The notes beneath the pieces are model-generated. The model did no database searches and had not been told where the DNA came from. It saw only the letters and a program-made list of their open reading frames with translations. A DNA stretch of 64,000 bases from Rheum nobile (lineage: Eukaryota; Streptophyta; Magnoliopsida; Caryophyllales; Polygonaceae), in contig WOAB01000858.1 in NCBI GenBank assembly GCA_027886185.1, positions 620,001 through 684,000 on the forward strand. The letters are read 5' to 3'. The position numbers and the translations under genes were made by a program. Positions 59,545 to 64,000 of the stretch are shown piece by piece. Within the stretch, counting starts at the first letter, position 1; each line of letters begins with the position of its first letter.

Positions 59545-60484
59545 TTAGGCCCCTTCCCGAAGGCTCCTAGTCAATCACAATTCACCCATGTTGCGATAGA
59601 CTATTTCACCAAGTGGGTGGAGGCAGAGCCATTGGCCTCCATCACCGTGGAAAAGTGAAGAAATTCTTGTGGAAAAACATCATTTGCAGTTTTGGCCTCC
59701 CGTAGGATATAGTGGTTGATCGCAAATCCTAGTTCAACACTGAAAAGCTCAAAACTTTTTGCGAAGACCTTGGAATCTGCCTCTACTTCTCCTCAGTCGC
59801 ACATCCCAGAACGAATTGGCAAGTAGAGAATGCAAACAGAAAGATCTTGAATACACTGAAAATACGCTTAACCAGGGTCTAAGGTCGATGGGAGGAGGTC
59901 CTCCCACTTGTCTTATGGGCTGACCGATAAACTTCCAAACGAGGAATGGGGGAGACACCTTTCGCCTTGACCTACGGGGTAGAAGTAGTCATCCCCGTGA
60001 AGCACCTCTTCCCGAGTTAAAGAATCCTCCACTATTAAGAAGAAAACGAGGCAAGAATGAGGCTAGAATTCAGTTCAGAGAGGAAATGCAAGAGATGGCG
60101 GAGATCCGCGAATGAGTTTTTGCATCAATGGCCTCACCAAGGTCCCCAAGATATAATCTCGAGTGAGACCCACCAGAGTATCGTTGAGTCAAAATCATCC
60201 GCAATTCCCACGCTAACACACCAACCTTCCACAGCAATACACGTCCAAAGTCACTTGCACCATGAGTACGAATTAGAAACGGAATAATCTAAGTGGAGTC
60301 TGAAGTGGAAGAAACTTCGAATGGACAAAGAAGAAGAAACTCATGTGTATATGAACTTGTATGTTTCAAGAATAAACAAGCAGTTATTAAAATGTCCAAC
60401 CGCTGACCTAAAGGGTCAAAGGCCATTAAATGTTATAGTCATTAGGTCATAATCAAGCAAAAATTGAAGCACTGTCCTTTATTT
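59545..60484 (+). pseudogene. Tat integrase remnant
   Basis: Translation gives the integrase core with FTHVAIDYFTKWVEAEPLAS (first Asp in IDYF), IICSFGLP, EDLGICLYFSSVAHPRTNWQ (the usual N-G-Q is changed to N-W-Q), VENANRKILNTLK (catalytic Glu region), then LTYGVEVVIPV. Stops occur near 59656, 59707, 59727, 59881 and 59928, and the second Asp region is frame-damaged. A 76-codon ORF at 60057-60287 continues the downstream region without a recognisable domain, and the sequence to 60484 is unassigned. The copia element then cuts in. Confidence 0.85.
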
Positions 60485-61169
60485 TGTAGGGATTTTAGAT
60501 GCGTAAAGCGGAATTTCAGGAAACGATTTCCTAACATCTAACATAGGATCTCATGCATAAACCAAATAGATCATAGATAGGAAGAATCAAATACATTTTG
60601 ATGCGTGTTTCAGCCTGCTGGAATGGAGAGAATAGAGCCTCATGTGTGACTCCTCTATTTGGTCCACCCGAGATTGGATCTGGATCGCCTGGGACTCGGT
60701 TGCTAGAACGAGGAACAAAGGCGAACGAAGGAGAGAGCAAGAGATGTGTACATCAGCCTTGGGTTATTATTGAGTTAGGGTTTTCTCTTAGAAAGCCCTC
60801 CTTTTATAATACCAGGTATAGATATCTTATTTCCTAAATAAGTATTTCTTTTATTATTAATAATAACACTTTATTATTAATAATCCTTATCTCCCAAGTT
60901 ATATCCTATATAACTTTATATTATATACTTTATATAATATGTCTCCCAATAAACTGATCTAGTCCAAACTCTAAGGGTGTGACCTCGTAGGACCCGGTAA
61001 TAATAACAATAGACTTTATGACATACTTTATAATATATAGTCTATAAATCATAGTTGGCTTCTAGCAAAGCCCTATGACTACCTAAAATCACCGAATTAA
61101 ATCTCTCTATAAACGATCTCATTTCATAATCAGTAATTGCACCTTTGATTAAAGGACACAATTCCTTCA
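60485..61169 (-). repeat. 3' LTR of the copia element (685 bp)
   Basis: On the minus strand it begins TGAAGGAATTGTGTCCTTT and ends AATCCCTACA. It has a TATA box (ttataaaaggagg, about 60806) and lies directly after the purine tract. Confidence 0.75.
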
Positions 61170-61992
61170 ATCTCCCACTTGTCCTTAAAACACGTGTGCA
61201 ATGTTAAAATTCCTTTGTCACAAAGTGTCTTATCTGACTATATGATGAAACTCATCTTTACCGCCAAATACGTTTCTTGAACTCTTGAGATCAAACTGTC
61301 AGTACGGATGATTACTAATAATCCATCCGAGCATGGCCATGCGTTTTCACAGTTCTCTCTCTTCAAGTGGCCGAGACACCAATCCTTTCCAATTGTATCG
61401 GTATACATGGAATAGGAGGACATATTCAATCTTGTAAGACTACAGCTCCCACTCAACTTTTGGCAATCCCAATCACTGCCTTTATAACTGCCTGTTACGG
61501 TCAGCGTTTAACAGCGTCAAAGACATACCAGTAGTCAAATGATAACTATATCATACTCATGTCTAAGGAACTCACTAATCATGAATAATCCTAGAACTCC
61601 GCAGTAAAGTCCCGAGGAATCCTAAGATCGGTCTGTCCGATGCATATCGGTATACACATCTATGTAATCGATTAGACATCTCCATGTACCTATAACACAT
61701 GAAACCCGGTGTTATAAATCAATCTCACATATGGTCTTTTGATTAAGTCATTTGTATCCAAGTTAACAACTTAGACCATGGACTTCTAACAATTGTATAA
61801 TTTCAGTTCACTTAATGGGGTTTCATTCACCAAAACAGTTTTGATGAGCCCATTTGATAATTATTAAATTGTTTGGATACTTTATCTAATCCCAAGCAAT
61901 GATTAAATAATAATATGAAATTCATATATATAAGTCAAGCATAAAAGTCTGTAATAACAATAAACAAGGTTTATAATAAAACAAACAATGTC

Positions 61993-63628
61993 TCAAAAGA
62001 ACTCTCTAATGTGTCTAAGTCCCTTGGCCCGAGTGTGACTATCATGCTTGGGCCTAGACATGGGCTTGGTCAAAGGATCTGTAATGTTGTCGTCTGTGTG
62101 CACTTTGCACATCCTCACATCACCTCTATCAACGATGTGTCTGATCAAGTGATACTTCCGCAGAATGTGTCTGGACTTGGAGCTAGAGCTAGGTTCCTTG
62201 GCTTGAGCAATGGCGCCATTGTTGTCACAATAGACGTCAATAGCTCTAGTAGTGCTAGGAACGACACTGAGCTCAGCTATGAACTGCCTAATCCAGACAG
62301 CCTCCTTAGCCACTTCACCAACAGCAATGTATTCTGCCTCCGTTGTAGAATCTGCTACTGTCCCTTGCTTCGAGCTCTTCCAGCTGATGGCTCCTCCATT
62401 CAGAATGAAGACGTATCCAAACTGAGATTCAAAATCATCTCTGTATGTCTGGAAACTCGCATCAGTATAGCCCTTGACGACCAGCTCGTCATCACCTCCA
62501 AATATCAAGAGATCATCCCTAGTCCTTCGTAAGTACTTCAGGATGTTCTTGGCTGCACACCAATATGCATCACCCGGGTTTGATTGGTACCTGCTACACA
62601 TGCTCAAAGCAAATGCAACATCTGGGCGAGTACAAGTCATTGTATACATGATGGATCCTATGGATGAGGCATAGGGAATCCTGCTCATCCTCTCAGTTTC
62701 ACCAGGTGTCTTAGGACATTGTCTCTTGCTGAGATGTAAGCCATGCTGCATAGGCAAGAACCCTTTCTTAGAGTTCATCATATTGAATCTCCCAAGGACC
62801 TTATCTATATAAGTTCCCTGACTTAGACCAATAAGTCTCTTAGATCTATCTCTATAGATCTTAATGCCTAATATGTACTCAGCCTGTCCCAAGTCCTTCA
62901 TTGAGAAATACTTCTTAAGCCACTCCTTAACTGTCTCCAGCATAGGAATGTCATTCCCAATGAGTAGTATGTCATCCATATACAGAACTAGGAAGGCCAC
63001 TTTGCTCCCACTAAACTTCTTGTAGACACAGGGCTCTTCTTCGCATCTGATGAAGTCAAACGTTTTGACCACTTCATCAAAACGAAGATTCCAACTCCTG
63101 GATGCCTTCTTAAGTCCATAAATGGACTTCTTAAGCTTGTATATTTTCCTAGGGTTTTCTGGATCCTCAAAACCTTCTGGTTGCATCATGTATACATCCT
63201 CTTCTAAATACCCATTTAGAAAAGCGGTCTTGACATCCATTTGCCAAATCTCATAATCATGATAAGCGGCAATCGCTAGGAGTATCCTAATGGACCTGAT
63301 CATAACGACTGGTGCAAACGTTTCATCATAGTCAGTACTATGAACCTGTCTAAATCCTTTGGCAACTAGTCTTGCCTTATAGACAGAAACGTTTACATCA
63401 TTGTCTGTCTTGATCTTAAAGACCCATTTGCATCCAATGGGTTTTACCCCATCAGGCAAATCTATCAAGTCCCATACTTGATTTTCAGACATGCATGGAG
63501 TCCATTTTGGATTTCATGGCTTCCAGCCATTTCTCGGTGTTGGGGTCCGCCATTGCTTGCTTATAGGTCGCAGGCTCGCCGTTCTCTAAAAGTAGAACGC
63601 CAATGCTAGCAGTCAAGACGTAATCCTC
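61993..63628 (-). pseudogene. Ty1/copia reverse transcriptase and RNase H
   Basis: The 499-codon ORF (63492 to 61993) starts inside the reverse transcriptase: CKWVFKIKTD, ARLVAKGFRQ, MDVKTAFLNGYLEEDVYM, catalytic LYMDDILLIGND near 62980, and LGIKIYRDR. RNase H follows with GYTDASFQ, WKSSKQGTVADSTTEAEYIA and DPLTKPM. All catalytic residues I can place are intact. Upstream, 63493-63628 encodes the preceding segment (NTEKWLEAMKSKMDSM) in another frame, so one frameshift lies near 63495. The N-terminal half of pol is absent because the LTR at 63629 interrupts it. Confidence 0.93.
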
Positions 63629-64000
63629 ATACACCTTTACTAGCAATTATTAGCATGATTTGGAGGAATTTATGAGTGGTTTTTAGGCTAAGTTTGTGAT
63701 CCAGAAGTTATGGAGAGAAGTGAAGATATTCCTGGATTTACAGCTTAGATGGAGACATGAGGATGTAGATGGAGCTGCTGGAGCATGCATGGAGAAGACT
63801 ACCAACACTGGGTAGTAATGAAGAACAACAGAAGAAGAGAGTGAGCTAGCTCACCGCCCCGCGCCAGAGTCACCGTGGCCCGGTGGTGACTCTCAGAGAA
63901 GCATGACGCCCCGCGGTGGATCTCACCGCCCCGCGGTGGCCGTGTTAAGTGTCGCGCGTCTGAAGACTTTTATTTCCTTTTATTGTTTTCAGATTTTGTT
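63629..64000 (+). repeat. Athila-type LTR, 5' part, running off the window
   Basis: This is collinear with the complement of the solo LTR at 54491-55838 (shared caattattagcatgatttgg, gaagatat, agaagactaccaaca and tagtaatgaag or similar). The first 15 or so bases of that LTR are not present. GC-rich motifs (CACCGCCCCGCGGTGG type) cluster at 63853-63945. It marks an insertion into the copia element. Confidence 0.85.

Larger units (their letters stand above)
60485..63628 (-). mobile_element. Ty1/copia retrotransposon, 3' part, minus orientation
   Basis: From right to left: the pol reverse transcriptase and RNase H (63628-61993), about 820 bases of 3' untranslated DNA (61992-61170), a purine tract (acaagtgggagat, about 61182-61170) and one LTR. 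Gag, protease and integrase lie right of the LTR that cuts it at 63629, or are lost. It interrupts Tat. Confidence 0.92.

Noticed and set aside
60531..60837. ORFs on both strands in the copia LTR
   Set aside because: They overlap the LTR TATA region and leader and have no similarity to a known protein.

Overview
This window is plant nuclear DNA, almost certainly from a eudicot-like angiosperm. It is a deeply nested block of transposable elements of the kind found in pericentromeric or other gene-poor heterochromatin. Nearly every recognisable sequence belongs to an angiosperm element lineage: Ty3/gypsy Tat, Athila and Tekay-like elements, Ty1/copia, a Cassandra TRIM carrying a 5S rRNA-derived LTR, Helitrons encoding an RPA70-like protein and a PIF1-type helicase, and a Mutator-like element (MULE). 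I see no host housekeeping gene, tRNA gene, CRISPR array or bacterial feature. The species cannot be named from sequence alone.

Nesting, outermost first. (1) A decayed Tat polyprotein on the + strand is split. Reverse transcriptase and the start of RNase H lie at 1-1218. RNase H resumes at exactly the same codon at 59144, and integrase follows at 59545-60484. Both edges carry the same 5-bp duplication (atttt). (2) Inside are inverted Cassandra copies, minus at 1219-1720 and plus at 58519-59143. (3) Between them is one Tekay-like LTR, here called LTR C, now in three pieces (1726-2693, 8499-8614, 56273-58413). (4) LTR C was hit by a 5.8-kb non-autonomous Athila-like element (2694-8493, TSD aatcc) and by a minus-strand Helitron whose termini I place at 8615 (3' end) and 56272 (5' end). 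(5) The Helitron, about 18 kb once later insertions are removed, carries an RPA70-like gene, an unknown 278-aa gene, repeated small exons and a helicase fragment. It was itself hit by Tekay A (11236-21586, TSD tataa, with its own nested solo LTR), Tekay B (21950-29911, TSD aaact, decayed gag-pol), a 10-kb MULE (33776-43782) and a solo Athila-type LTR (54491-55838, TSD atgtg). (6) On the right the Tat element is cut by a Ty1/copia element (60485-63628, minus), which is in turn cut by another Athila-type LTR that runs off the window.

The most interesting unit is the MULE. It has three promoter regions, each marked by GGGCGGC palindromes, at the left end, the right end and the centre. They drive (a) a multi-exon plant mobile domain (PMD) gene, (b) a MURA-type transposase fused to an OTU-type cysteine protease domain, (c) an unrecognised 152-aa acidic-tailed protein, and (d) an apparent spliced non-coding transcript that runs through a roughly 500-nt near-perfect hairpin. 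The two large genes are broken, so this copy is not autonomous, but the architecture is clear.

A second cross-cutting signal is a short GC-rich palindrome-like motif (core CCGC-N3/4-GCGG) found in pairs or small clusters in at least four LTR families that are otherwise unalike, and even inside a gag reading frame. I read all coordinates and joins by eye; divergence counts, folds and family assignments need computation.
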